Assembly (NCBI GenBank): GCA_900767815.1
Contig: CAAGAM010000052.1
Span: 1 to 20,178 of the forward strand
Reading direction: 5' to 3'
Length of the DNA: 20,178 bases
Source: Clostridia bacterium
GTDB taxonomy: Bacteria > Bacillota > Clostridia > Christensenellales > Borkfalkiaceae
Shown piece after piece: positions 8,106-17,364 of the stretch. The position numbers and the translations under genes were made by a program. The notes beneath the pieces are model-generated. The model had not been told where the DNA came from. It did not search any database and worked only from the letters and a program-made list of their open reading frames with translations. The stretch's first letter is position 1. Each line of letters starts with the position of its first letter.

Positions 8106-9062
8106 ATGGAAAAAGAATACGCACTTAAAAAACGGAAAAACCCGATTTATAAAAATAAGAAAAAATTGTTTTTTTATTTGTTATTGATGGTAATTCCAGT
8201 CGCTCACTTTTTAGTTTTTTACGTTTATATAAACTTCAACTCGTTCGTGTTGGCGTTTAGCAATTATACAAGGACAGACGAGGGATTTTTGCTAAAATCG
8301 TTTGCGGGATTTTCTAATTTTAAGCAAGGGTTTCAAGAACTGTTCAAATATCTCTATCGGATAAAAAATTCGTTACTTTTTACCGCGGGGAACATTTTTA
8401 TCGTTACGCCGATCACGTTGTTATTTTCGTTTTACATTTACAAAAAAGGACCGTGCAGCGGCTTTTTCAGAGTAGTATTGTATATTCCGCAAATCTTGTC
8501 GGAAGTCGTTATCGGTTTAATTTTTATTAAATTGTGCAACAGCGTAATACCGACTTTTGCGAAACAAGTGTTTGGAATGGAAAACGTGATGGGATTTCTT
8601 GAAAATCCGGATACAAGTTTGTATTTCGTATTCTTTTTCAATTCGCTATTCTGGTTCGGCGTCAATATGCTGCTTTATTCGAATACTATGAGCGCGATAA
8701 ACGAGTCGATTATAGAATCTTGCCATTTGGATGGAGCAAATCGGATTCAGGAGTTCTGGTATATTGTTTTGCCGATGATTTATCCCACTTTGGTTACGAT
8801 GATTGTCGTTATGGTGTCGTCTACATTTACCGAGCAATTCAGGATGTATACTTTGTTCAGCAACAGAGGCGATTCGATCGGAAATATAGGCTATTTCCTC
8901 TATTTACAAGTGCAGAAAAGCGACGTTTGGGTGCCTGCCGGAACGACAAAAGTTCCGTATACGGTATTGTCCGCTATAGGATTAATATTGACGGCGGTGG
9001 TATTGCCTACCACGTTAATAGTTAAAAAACTGTTGACGAAATACGGACCGAGAGAGGATTAA
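8106..9062 (+). CDS. Sugar ABC transporter permease (LplB/UgpA-like)
   Basis: A 318-residue integral membrane protein with about six transmembrane segments (approximately 20-45, 95-115, 118-142, 175-195, 220-242, 285-306). The coupling loop that docks the ATPase is E204-S-C-H-L-D-G210 followed by FWYIVLP (217-223), matching the EAA-type loop of CUT1 sugar permeases. The N-terminus is Lys-rich (cytoplasmic). The ribosome binding site before ATG is weak, unlike its neighbours, and a strong hairpin lies just upstream. Together these suggest deliberately lower expression than the binding protein. It partners with the permease that starts 3 bp after its stop. Confidence 0.93.
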   Translation: MEKEYALKKRKNPIYKNKKKLFFYLLLMVIPVAHFLVFYVYINFNSFVLAFSNYTRTDEGFLLKSFAGFSNFKQGFQELFKYLYRIKNSLLFTAGNIFIVTPITLLFSFYIYKKGPCSGFFRVVLYIPQILSEVVIGLIFIKLCNSVIPTFAKQVFGMENVMGFLENPDTSLYFVFFFNSLFWFGVNMLLYSNTMSAINESIIESCHLDGANRIQEFWYIVLPMIYPTLVTMIVVMVSSTFTEQFRMYTLFSNRGDSIGNIGYFLYLQVQKSDVWVPAGTTKVPYTVLSAIGLILTAVVLPTTLIVKKLLTKYGPRED

Positions 9063-9065
9063 ATC

Positions 9066-10052
9066 GTGAGCAAGACAAACATAAACTTAAGAAACGGAAA
9101 ACTTAAAAAGAAATCTAAAAGCGTTTCCGATAGGATTTTATTTACCGTAATAATAATTCTTCTTGTCGCGGTTACGGTATTTTTGGTGGTAACGTTATTA
9201 TGGGGGTTGATCACCTCTTTAAAAAGCGAGCGGGATTATCTGAAAAATATGTTCGGTTTTCCTAATCTCGATTCGTCGTATAAGCGAAACAGCAGAGATC
9301 AATTTTTTCATTTGCAGAATTATTCCGATATTCTCAAAAATTTCTCTTTAACGCTTGACGGTTCGTATTATAAAGGCAACGTTTCGGTATATAAACAAAG
9401 CACGACGGGATTTTTCGGAATGCTGATAAATACTTTGTTATACGCGGGCGTAGGCGGATTGATTTGCGCTTTGGTTCCGGCTATGACGGCGTATTTGTGC
9501 GCGAAATATAAATATAAATTGAGCGGCATCGTATACGTTGTTTACATCATTATAATGTGCGTGCCTATCGTAGGTTCGCAGCCCACGCTGATCAGTTTCC
9601 TGCGCAACACGGGGCTTTACGACACGTTTTTCGGCAATTATTTGCAAAAAATGTCCGGAGCGGGTATGTATTTCTTTGTATATTACGCGTTTTTCGGCGG
9701 TTTGTCTAACACTTACAGAGAGGCGGCGGAAATAGACGGCGCGTCGGAAATGACGATTCTTTTAAGAATTTATTTTCCGCTTGCCATGAAGATGATCGCA
9801 ACGGTATTTTTAATTCAATTCGTTGCGCTCTGGAACGATTATCAAACGCCGTTATTGTATTTGCCTACGCATCCTACTCTTTCTTACGGCGTATACCTGG
9901 TAGCAATCGACCCTCCTTCGGGAATAAAACTCAGCGACGTTCCGCATTCCGTTTCGGCGTGTATGATGCTCGCTTTGCCGATATTGATTGTGTTCGTAAT
10001 ATTTAAGGATAAAATAATGGGTAATATTTCCTTGGGTGGAATTAAGGAGTGA
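9066..10052 (+). CDS. Sugar ABC transporter permease (LplC/UgpE-like)
   Basis: A 328-residue membrane protein, the second half of the transport channel. Predicted transmembrane segments lie near residues 24-48, 118-142, 150-172, 195-213, 238-256 and 295-316. There is a large extracytoplasmic loop between the first two, as in CarB/UgpE-type CUT1 permeases. The ATPase-docking loop is E219-A-A-E-I-D-G225 followed by YFPLAMK, a clear EAA motif. Start is GTG at 9066, 3 bp after the TAA of the first permease, with an AGAGG ribosome site inside the end of that gene, which argues for translational coupling. Stop TGA at 10050-10052. Confidence 0.94.
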   Translation: MSKTNINLRNGKLKKKSKSVSDRILFTVIIILLVAVTVFLVVTLLWGLITSLKSERDYLKNMFGFPNLDSSYKRNSRDQFFHLQNYSDILKNFSLTLDGSYYKGNVSVYKQSTTGFFGMLINTLLYAGVGGLICALVPAMTAYLCAKYKYKLSGIVYVVYIIIMCVPIVGSQPTLISFLRNTGLYDTFFGNYLQKMSGAGMYFFVYYAFFGGLSNTYREAAEIDGASEMTILLRIYFPLAMKMIATVFLIQFVALWNDYQTPLLYLPTHPTLSYGVYLVAIDPPSGIKLSDVPHSVSACMMLALPILIVFVIFKDKIMGNISLGGIKE

Positions 10053-10054
10053 AA

Positions 10055-13000
10055 ATGATGTCATCTGTTAAAAAGAAAGGTTTGATTATCGCCTTATCTG
10101 CGGCATGCTTACTGTGCGCGGGATTAGCGACAACGAGTCTCGGTAAAAAATCGGATCTTCGAGCAGAAGCGGCGACCGTGGTCGGGGTTGAATTCTCCGA
10201 TTTATATAACTACGGAGAAACGGTGGTTCTGCCGGGTGGTGCGGAGATCGAATATCAAGGAAAGAAGCTTGCGGCAAGTAAAAGTTATCTCGTTTTTCCC
10301 GACGGCAACGCGCGGGTTAAAGACGAATACACGCTCGATCAATACGGTTGTTATGAAGCGGTTTTTGAAGCCGAGGCGAACGGGCTTGCCGTTACGGCGA
10401 CTAAAAGTTTTACCGTAAAAAAGAGTTATTATTCAGTTGATAAAAACTCGACTATAAGTTACGGCGAACTTAATAAATCTTTCGCAAATATGGGTTATAA
10501 AAAGGGTATAAAAGCAGAATTGACCGAGGGCGGCACGCTTTATTACAATAAGCCTATAAATTTATACGAAAGCAATAATTTTGAACTTATATATCTCAAT
10601 TGCTTGCAGTTCGATACCGTGTGCAAGGGAATGACCGTGCGCCTTACCGACTGTTACGATCCGTCGGTATACGTCGATTTGCATTACGTAAGAGGAAATT
10701 ACGATTATCAGACTTATGTAGACGTAAGCGCATACGGCAAGAAAAAAGCGGGTGTTTCCGCATCGGAAAACGGAAGTATAGTAATCGACGGCGAGAAGTA
10801 TTCGTTAGTAAATAGTTTCAACGATAGCAACGGAACGATAATCACGGGAAATCTTAACGTAAACAAGAATTATTATAATTTCGGTTTCGTGCTGGATACT
10901 ACCGACCATAAAAACATCAAGGTATACGTCAATCATACGAACGGTTCTAATACCGCGCTCGTAAGCGAACTTAATAACAAAGATATTTACGATTATGGTT
11001 TTGACGGCTTTACCGACGGCAACGTCTATCTTTCGGTTACCGCTTCGGGACTTGTCGGCGTTGAAAGCGCGTCCGTTGAGATCGGCAGAATAATGGGCGA
11101 TAGCAACGGCGATTTGGCTTATGCAGAATACTGCGAGGACGATACCGCTCCGATTTTTATCGAAGAGAACGCCGTATCGCAAAGAAAAATCGTAGCGAAC
11201 AGCGTTTCGGTAAAAATACCGACGGTGTACGCTTATGACGATACGGGCGTACGAGGTGACAGTCTTGCCGATTATGTTGTCTGGTATAACAGAGGCACGG
11301 CGTCGGAAAAGATGGTTAAAGTGGAAAACGGCAAATTTTTCCCTACTGCGGTCGGGAAATATACCATTGAATACACCGCAACGGACTATTTTAACAACAA
11401 AGGCGTATACAGTATCGTATTAAACGCTACCAAAGACGGAGAACAAGGCATCAAGTTTGAAATCACGTCGCCTTTAACAGGCGTCGAAGCGGGAAGAACG
11501 ATTAAATTCGATAATTATTCGATAACGGGAATCAACGGCGAAGTAAGCGTAAAAATAATCGTTACCGATCCGAAAGGAAATCGACAAGAGTTGACTCAAA
11601 ACGACGAGTACCTTGTTGAGTATTCCGGCGAATATAAGGTCGATTATTTATATGAGGACGTTTTATATTCCGGAGAGAAAAGCGTGTCTTTTACCGCGGT
11701 TTCATCTCAAAATCCGATTTTTGCGGCAGACGGCGTAAGTTTTAACCGTTATTATATAAACGGATATACGTATTCCGTGGAAAAACCGAAAGCATATACT
11801 TATTCGGAAAACGGAGCGGCACCCGTGGCGGTGGAAACGTACGTTAAATTCGACGACGGTGAATTCAATAAAATCGCGGACGAAAAAAATATAACGATAA
11901 ACGCAAACAAAAAAGTACGATTCAAATTCAAGTGCGAAGGTAGCGATGTGGAATTTTTATCGGAAGAAATTAACGTTGTCGGCGTAAAAGCGAATGACGG
12001 CAGTCTGGATATTACGAAATTCTTTGTCGGAAACGTAAAATCGGGGTATACGGATAGAAACGGAACGACTTATACGGTTGATAATAACGGCACGATTGAA
12101 TTTATCAATCCTTTGTTATTCAACAAAGCGTTTAACTTTAAATTCATGATTCCGTCGGCGAATTCCGTAAGTAAAATGATTATATGCTTAACGGATTACT
12201 ATAACGCAAACAACGTATTAAAAATCGAGTTTACCGAGAGTAACGCCTTCTCCGTAAACGGTTCTTCAAAAAGAACGATGACGAACGGTTGGAAAGGGTA
12301 TACGACGGAAATAGCTTATAGCGACGGTAATTTAAAAATAGGCGACGCGTCCGTAAGTTATAAGAGCGTGTTTGAAAGCGGATTGTGCTTTTTAAGCGTC
12401 GATTTTGAAAGTTCCGTAGCAACCGATTTAACCGTAAACGAATTGTGCGCTCAATCGTTTGCGAACGTAAAGTCGGACAACATAGGACCTATACTCTATT
12501 ACAAGAGCATTGAGAAGGTCGCGCCGCTCGGTTCAACTCTGGTTATACCTAAACCGTATGCGGCAGACGTGTTGTCGCCCGCATCCTTGGCAAATCTTAC
12601 GATGTCGGTATATAAAAACAATAAAATCATTGCCGACGTAAACGGCATAACGTTAAAAGATATCAATGATTTTACAAAAGAATATGCGATATTGCTTGAC
12701 AATTACGGAGTTTATAAAGTTGTTTATAGTTATTCCGACGCTTACGGAAACGCTGTAGAACAGGCGTACTCGAGATTTACCGTGAACGTAATCGACGTTG
12801 AAGCGCCCGTAATAACCGTTAACGAAGACATTTCAAAAACGTTTACGGTTGCATCAAATACCGAAGTCCCCGTTATAGATTATTCCGTAAGCGATAACTA
12901 TACGGAAGAAAAGCGGCTTACGGTGTGGGTTGTCGTAAAAGACGATTTATTCAACACCGTTTCGGCGGAAAGAAACGCAAAAAATATCAATTTGCCGAAG

Positions 13001-13084
13001 GCAGGCGAATATACGGTATATATTTACTGTAAGGACGCGGAAGGCAATACGTCTTATATCTCGTACAAAGTAACGGCTCGATAA
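10055..13084 (+). CDS. Large secreted multi-Ig protein with two lectin-like regions
   Basis: A 1009-residue exported protein of no assigned enzyme class. The signal peptide covers about residues 1-40 with a probable signal peptidase I site after AEA. Repeated immunoglobulin-like beta domains begin at conserved D-x-x-x-P-I/V boundaries: residues 362 (DDTAPIF), 808 (DNIGPIL) and 914 (DVEAPVI), with further Ig-like segments near 45-125 and 465-555. Two longer regions (about 130-360 and 640-805) resemble each other, sharing a FxFVLD or FKFMIP-like strand, a LTDxY segment and a late FxDG/YLSV or GLCFLSV strand; they may be carbohydrate-binding beta-sandwiches (inference). Start: AAGGAG at 10044-10049 fits ATG at 10055 (or 10058); a GTG at 10049 lies inside that site and was discarded. 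It follows the permease stop by 2 bp. Likely a glycan-binding or surface-adhesion protein. Confidence 0.75.
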   Translation: MMSSVKKKGLIIALSAACLLCAGLATTSLGKKSDLRAEAATVVGVEFSDLYNYGETVVLPGGAEIEYQGKKLAASKSYLVFPDGNARVKDEYTLDQYGCYEAVFEAEANGLAVTATKSFTVKKSYYSVDKNSTISYGELNKSFANMGYKKGIKAELTEGGTLYYNKPINLYESNNFELIYLNCLQFDTVCKGMTVRLTDCYDPSVYVDLHYVRGNYDYQTYVDVSAYGKKKAGVSASENGSIVIDGEKYSLVNSFNDSNGTIITGNLNVNKNYYNFGFVLDTTDHKNIKVYVNHTNGSNTALVSELNNKDIYDYGFDGFTDGNVYLSVTASGLVGVESASVEIGRIMGDSNGDLAYAEYCEDDTAPIFIEENAVSQRKIVANSVSVKIPTVYAYDDTGVRGDSLADYVVWYNRGTASEKMVKVENGKFFPTAVGKYTIEYTATDYFNNKGVYSIVLNATKDGEQGIKFEITSPLTGVEAGRTIKFDNYSITGINGEVSVKIIVTDPKGNRQELTQNDEYLVEYSGEYKVDYLYEDVLYSGEKSVSFTAVSSQNPIFAADGVSFNRYYINGYTYSVEKPKAYTYSENGAAPVAVETYVKFDDGEFNKIADEKNITINANKKVRFKFKCEGSDVEFLSEEINVVGVKANDGSLDITKFFVGNVKSGYTDRNGTTYTVDNNGTIEFINPLLFNKAFNFKFMIPSANSVSKMIICLTDYYNANNVLKIEFTESNAFSVNGSSKRTMTNGWKGYTTEIAYSDGNLKIGDASVSYKSVFESGLCFLSVDFESSVATDLTVNELCAQSFANVKSDNIGPILYYKSIEKVAPLGSTLVIPKPYAADVLSPASLANLTMSVYKNNKIIADVNGITLKDINDFTKEYAILLDNYGVYKVVYSYSDAYGNAVEQAYSRFTVNVIDVEAPVITVNEDISKTFTVASNTEVPVIDYSVSDNYTEEKRLTVWVVVKDDLFNTVSAERNAKNINLPKAGEYTVYIYCKDAEGNTSYISYKVTAR

Positions 13085-13094
13085 GGAGATTTTT

Positions 13095-15140
13095 ATGAAA
13101 GGAAAACGTAGTTTTTTAAAACATATAACAGCAATACTTCTTATTGTTGTGTTTGCCTTTTCGTTTGCGGCGTGCAAAAAGTCTGATAACGGCTCTTCTT
13201 CGTCTGATTCGGATTCGTCAAATACTACGGACGTAACGCAAGACGCAAACCACAATTTTTCGTATACGGAAACGGATAATTACCTCCTTAAAGACGGAAC
13301 GACCGAGTATAAAATCGTAATACCGTCAGGCAGCGTAAGTACCGAACTGAGCGTTGCGAGAGACGAACTTGTAAGATTGTTTAAAGAGGCGACGGGCGTT
13401 ACTTTGCAAGTCGTTGCCGACACGGGTTTAACCCACTCTTCGGACAACAAATATATATCTCTCGGAAACACGACCGTATATAAGACTTGCGGATTGAATG
13501 CGGATACTTCCGCGCTTAAAAAAGACGGCGCGAGAATTCTCACAAAAGATAAAACGATATTCTTTATCGGCAAAACGGATAACGGCGTCTTGTACGGAGT
13601 GTACGATTTTTTAAATATGCATTTCAATTTTGAAACGTATTTCAAAGATACATACACTCTCGATACGGGCGTAAGGAATCTGAAACTTATGAACTATGAC
13701 GTTACGGATATACCCGATATAGAGTACAGAACAAAAAAAGGTATAAACGTTGCCACGACTGCCGAAGTAAACGACACTATGTTCGCTTACAGAATGAGAA
13801 CGCTCGATTCTTACAACGATATGTTTTTACCCATTCATTCCGGCAGCGATAAAACGTCGAGTTGGAAAGTAGATCATAACAGTTTCTATTTCTTACCAAA
13901 AGAAGACTATTTTGAAAGCAAGCGTAATTTTTATTCGACCGACGGACTACAACTTTGCTTTACCGCTCACGGTAATACCGACGATTTTAATCTGATGGTT
14001 GATTTGTGCGCGGAAAAAATCACCAATTCCTTGCGGTGGTACGATCCGATAAATTATCCGAATTATAACGCCGTCGAATTCGGTATAAACGACTTTTTCT
14101 CTTTGTGCGATTGCGACGCATGCAAAAAATGCGCGCAAGGTAATAACAATGCGAAATCCGCCGCGATTATAATCTTTTTGAACAAAGTGGGCAAAAAGGT
14201 CAACGACTGGATGAACGATAATACGGAATATAAAAGGGAAGGGTTCAAGTATGTATTCCTTGCTTATTCCGACGCGTTACAGCCTCCGTTCAGAAATTAT
14301 TCAACCAGCGTATGGAATATGTCGGACGAATTGAAATCTCCCGAAGGCGTGTATCTCGTTCCTTTCGTGGCGCAGGATAAATTCAACTATTCAAAAAGCG
14401 TTTACGATGCAGATAACAACTCTATAAGGCAATTTGTACAAGATTGGGCGACCGTTTACGAAAACTGCATGTCTTGGTCTTACGGAACGTTTTTTTACGA
14501 CTATCTTTGTTTTTACGATAGTTTCGGTTTTTACTCAAACTATTATAAACTCTTAAAAGAAAACAAGTATATGTTTACGTTCGTACAGATTCACGATTGC
14601 CAAAGAGGCGCGGACACGGGATTCGGCGTTTTGCATAGTTATTTATGCAGTAAGCTTGCGTGGAATTCCTCTTTGGACGTAAACAAGCTCGTAGATAACT
14701 ACTTTAAAGCGATGTATAAAGACGCCGCCGACGAAATGAAAGAGTTATTTACGCAGGAACGCTTGTGGTTTGCCACGGAAAACGCAAAATCTTCGTTGAC
14801 GACAAGTACTTCTCTCACGGCGACCGAAAAGGATAAATTGTCGTTCGGAACGATGAACGATTTTATGAAATGTATAGACAGGGCCTATGCTAAAATCGAA
14901 AGTTACAAGAGAGATACGGCGACTTACGAAAGACTTAAAAACAATATAGACATGGAATGGATATTCCCGGCAAAGGCAATGCTCAGTTTGCACAAAGATA
15001 GTTTTACGAGTGCGGATTACGAGCAGATGAAACAAAAATTTAAAACCGTAGCCGAAACGTTGGGTTTTGCCGTGATAAAAGAAACATGGCTGAATCAATA
15101 TCCGACAACGATAGACGAATATCTCGAAACGCTGTCTTAA
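13095..15140 (+). CDS. DUF4838-containing surface lipoprotein
   Basis: A 681-residue lipoprotein: Lys/Arg-rich start, hydrophobic core and a lipobox FAA-Cys27 followed by a Ser/Asp-rich linker. Residues about 55-190 resemble the N-terminal alpha/beta domain found ahead of alpha-glucuronidase and hexosaminidase barrels (VARDELVRLFKEATG, then TDNGVLYGVYDFL). Residues about 250-520 carry the DUF4838 region, with its cysteine cluster LCDCDACKKC (Cys338, 340, 343, 346) after NDFFSL; such spacing suggests a metal-binding or disulfide site. DUF4838 proteins are frequent in polysaccharide-use loci, and a glycosidase role is suspected but not shown. AAGGAG sits six bases before ATG, 10 bp after the previous gene. 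I infer action on glycan at the cell surface. Confidence 0.85.
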   Translation: MKGKRSFLKHITAILLIVVFAFSFAACKKSDNGSSSSDSDSSNTTDVTQDANHNFSYTETDNYLLKDGTTEYKIVIPSGSVSTELSVARDELVRLFKEATGVTLQVVADTGLTHSSDNKYISLGNTTVYKTCGLNADTSALKKDGARILTKDKTIFFIGKTDNGVLYGVYDFLNMHFNFETYFKDTYTLDTGVRNLKLMNYDVTDIPDIEYRTKKGINVATTAEVNDTMFAYRMRTLDSYNDMFLPIHSGSDKTSSWKVDHNSFYFLPKEDYFESKRNFYSTDGLQLCFTAHGNTDDFNLMVDLCAEKITNSLRWYDPINYPNYNAVEFGINDFFSLCDCDACKKCAQGNNNAKSAAIIIFLNKVGKKVNDWMNDNTEYKREGFKYVFLAYSDALQPPFRNYSTSVWNMSDELKSPEGVYLVPFVAQDKFNYSKSVYDADNNSIRQFVQDWATVYENCMSWSYGTFFYDYLCFYDSFGFYSNYYKLLKENKYMFTFVQIHDCQRGADTGFGVLHSYLCSKLAWNSSLDVNKLVDNYFKAMYKDAADEMKELFTQERLWFATENAKSSLTTSTSLTATEKDKLSFGTMNDFMKCIDRAYAKIESYKRDTATYERLKNNIDMEWIFPAKAMLSLHKDSFTSADYEQMKQKFKTVAETLGFAVIKETWLNQYPTTIDEYLETLS

Positions 15141-15151
15141 CGGGAGAAAAA

Positions 15152-17350
15152 ATGATGAAAAAATTAAAACCTATATTCGTAATCGTTTTAGCGTTATTGA
15201 CGGGGCTTTGCCTTTTCGCTTGTAACGGATGCAAGAAAAACGACGATTCGGGCAGCGGTAACAAACCAGGCGGAGATCCTTCGACTCCTCAGAATGCAAT
15301 TACGCTGAATTATTACAGTAAAGACATGATATACGGCGATAGCCTGAGCCTTATCGCGACTTATGAAAAACAGTCGGGCGTAACTCTCGTTTGGTCGTCT
15401 TCCGACGAAAAAGTCGCAACGGTAAACGAAGAAGGCGACGTGTCTACCGTTTCCGTCGGCGAGGCGGATATAATCGCAACTTACGGCGAAAATACGGCGA
15501 CGTGCCATATCAGCGTATCGTTCGGCGAATATCTGCCGCAGTTGATTATAGAGAACGTTTCCGACGGGAATATCGTTCTTAGCAAAGGCAGCGAATATAA
15601 AATCAAAGGTTACGTTTACTTTAACGGCGCAAAATATTACGACGGCGTTGAAATCGCAAACAACGGCAAGCAACAGTCGGTCGTATCGATAAGTGAAGAT
15701 CTTACCGTAACGGCAAACGACGTAGGCGAAGCCGAAATAGTGTTTTACACTCAATGGAAAGGTTTCGGCGGCTCAACGTTACAAAAAACGATAACGGTTA
15801 AAGTTGTTGAAGACGTTGAAATGAATACCTATGTGCAGGTCGGCGACAATAACGAAATTACCGATAGCATAGAGTTGAGCCTTGTCGATGAGTGGCAAGG
15901 AAAGGATTACGATAGTTTTGCCGCTTTAAGCGTCGATTTTATGGTCGGCGGCGAGAAAGTTCAAAAGGAATATGAATTTATAAAAGAGGACGGAACGAAC
16001 GTAATTTCGGTTGAAGGTAATAAAATTTACGCCGAGAATATCGGCAGCACCTATATAACGGTAAAATGCGAAGATGGCGGCAAGGAATATACTAACGTAA
16101 TCAACGTTACGGTTGTTTGTCCTACCGAAAGTTACGAAGGCCGTCTTGATTATTGCGTAAGCGACGATTTTGCCGTAAACGAGATTTTCGGCGACGGCGC
16201 GGTGATACTTTCGGCGTATCAAGGAAACAGAGAACTTACCGTAAAACGCGGAAAGATTCTTGAAGGCGTTGTGGTAAACGGAGCCGAAACCGAGAAACTC
16301 ACTTTACTTTCGTCGCTCGGCGGATTTATGTTCGAGAACGTAAACGCATACACTGACATGATAGCAACCGCCGAAGAATTTGTAAACGTATTTAAACTTG
16401 CAAACGGTAAAATAATAGACGGATATTATTATCTTGCAAACGATATAACCGTTGACATGACTGCACAAACGGGAAGTTATTACGAACTTAACGGCAAACA
16501 GAACAAATATTTTCAAGGAATATTCGACGGGCAAGGTTATACCTTAAACGCAACCGTAGGCACATATGGGTTGTTCGGCGGTTTCGGACACGGAACGATA
16601 ATCAAAAACACGCATTTCAACTTTACTTTCTCGATAGCCGATAACGCTTCTATTAAAACGGCGTGCGGTCTTGCAAGAAACGACGGCGCGGTGTTCGCGC
16701 AAGGTAAGTGGGACGTAAAATTCAGCAATCTTAAAGTAACTACTACGAATTATTTCGACGGTAGCGACGGTACAAGCAAAAGATCTTACGCTCTTACCGA
16801 CTTTATGAATTACAGATTGTCGATGGAAGATATATTTGTGGTGATCAACGGCGCTTCGGTTGATTACGTCGATTATACAAGTCAGGTCGGCGCGTTGTTC
16901 AGAGTGGATTGCAATTCTATGTGCGCTTCGTGTAACTCTATGTACAACGGCGGTTTTAGGAATATAAGGGTTGTAACCGGAACGTTTATGCCTATATCTA
17001 ACGGGCAATACGGTTCGATAAGCGGTAATCTGTCGTATTACACCACTTATGCGCATAACGATTACGTTTTTTCTAAAACCGATAAGAAAGCGATAGTGGG
17101 CAGTAGAGGCGGCATGGCGGAAAATACGGCGTTTTGTAAAATTACGCCGAATAAAGACACTTCCGACGCGCAAAATCGTTTATTCGGAGAAGTTTATTTT
17201 AACGATTCCATAACGGGCGAACTTAAATCCACAAAGTATGCTTGGGTATATTCTTCGAGCGTATCGGACGGCGGAATTTACAGATACGATACGATTGCGG
17301 ATTTATTAAGCGATAGCGTTACGAAAATCGGTACTTGGACGGTAGGTTAA
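15152..17350 (+). CDS. Lipoprotein with BIG_2 Ig-like domains and a beta-helix (GLUG-like) module
   Basis: A 732-residue lipoprotein with no recognisable catalytic motif. The signal peptide ends in a standard lipobox, LFA-Cys24, then a Gly/Asp-rich linker. A typical BIG_2 domain follows at about residues 50-125 (LVWSSSDEKVATVNEEGDVS ending in THE-type strand TATCHISVS), with two more Ig-like repeats to about 325. Residues about 400-650 form a beta-helix like that of the phosphatase fusion at the head of the cluster (GIFDGQGYTLN, YGLFGGF, then TIIKNTHFNF). Start: two adjacent ATGs at 15152 and 15155, with GGGAGA just upstream. An upstream in-frame ATG at 15086 lies inside the previous gene and has no signal peptide, so it was discarded. 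Predicted surface-exposed glycan binder or adhesin, by architecture and context. Confidence 0.8.
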   Translation: MMKKLKPIFVIVLALLTGLCLFACNGCKKNDDSGSGNKPGGDPSTPQNAITLNYYSKDMIYGDSLSLIATYEKQSGVTLVWSSSDEKVATVNEEGDVSTVSVGEADIIATYGENTATCHISVSFGEYLPQLIIENVSDGNIVLSKGSEYKIKGYVYFNGAKYYDGVEIANNGKQQSVVSISEDLTVTANDVGEAEIVFYTQWKGFGGSTLQKTITVKVVEDVEMNTYVQVGDNNEITDSIELSLVDEWQGKDYDSFAALSVDFMVGGEKVQKEYEFIKEDGTNVISVEGNKIYAENIGSTYITVKCEDGGKEYTNVINVTVVCPTESYEGRLDYCVSDDFAVNEIFGDGAVILSAYQGNRELTVKRGKILEGVVVNGAETEKLTLLSSLGGFMFENVNAYTDMIATAEEFVNVFKLANGKIIDGYYYLANDITVDMTAQTGSYYELNGKQNKYFQGIFDGQGYTLNATVGTYGLFGGFGHGTIIKNTHFNFTFSIADNASIKTACGLARNDGAVFAQGKWDVKFSNLKVTTTNYFDGSDGTSKRSYALTDFMNYRLSMEDIFVVINGASVDYVDYTSQVGALFRVDCNSMCASCNSMYNGGFRNIRVVTGTFMPISNGQYGSISGNLSYYTTYAHNDYVFSKTDKKAIVGSRGGMAENTAFCKITPNKDTSDAQNRLFGEVYFNDSITGELKSTKYAWVYSSSVSDGGIYRYDTIADLLSDSVTKIGTWTVG

Positions 17351-17364
17351 AGTGGAAGGTTTGT

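Noticed and set aside
10049..10054. GTG at 10049 as start of the multi-Ig protein
   Set aside because: The GTG overlaps the AAGGAG ribosome site itself (10044-10049); ATG at 10055 or 10058 is correctly spaced.
15086..15151. Upstream ATG at 15086 as start of the BIG_2 lipoprotein
   Set aside because: It would overlap the DUF4838 gene by 55 bp and bury the lipoprotein signal peptide behind 22 hydrophilic residues; ATG at 15152 has a purine-rich site and gives a proper lipobox at Cys24.
16544..17173. A 209-codon open frame on the minus strand inside the BIG_2 lipoprotein gene
   Set aside because: It lies wholly antisense to a gene with signal peptide and clear domains, has no ribosome site, and its translation is Arg/Tyr/Val-rich as expected for a shadow frame. 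Similar antisense frames across 2037-19194 were left out for the same reason.
17335..17364. TTG at 17335 as start of the GH127 gene
   Set aside because: It lies inside the previous gene with no ribosome site; ATG at 17365 has GGAAGG at good spacing.
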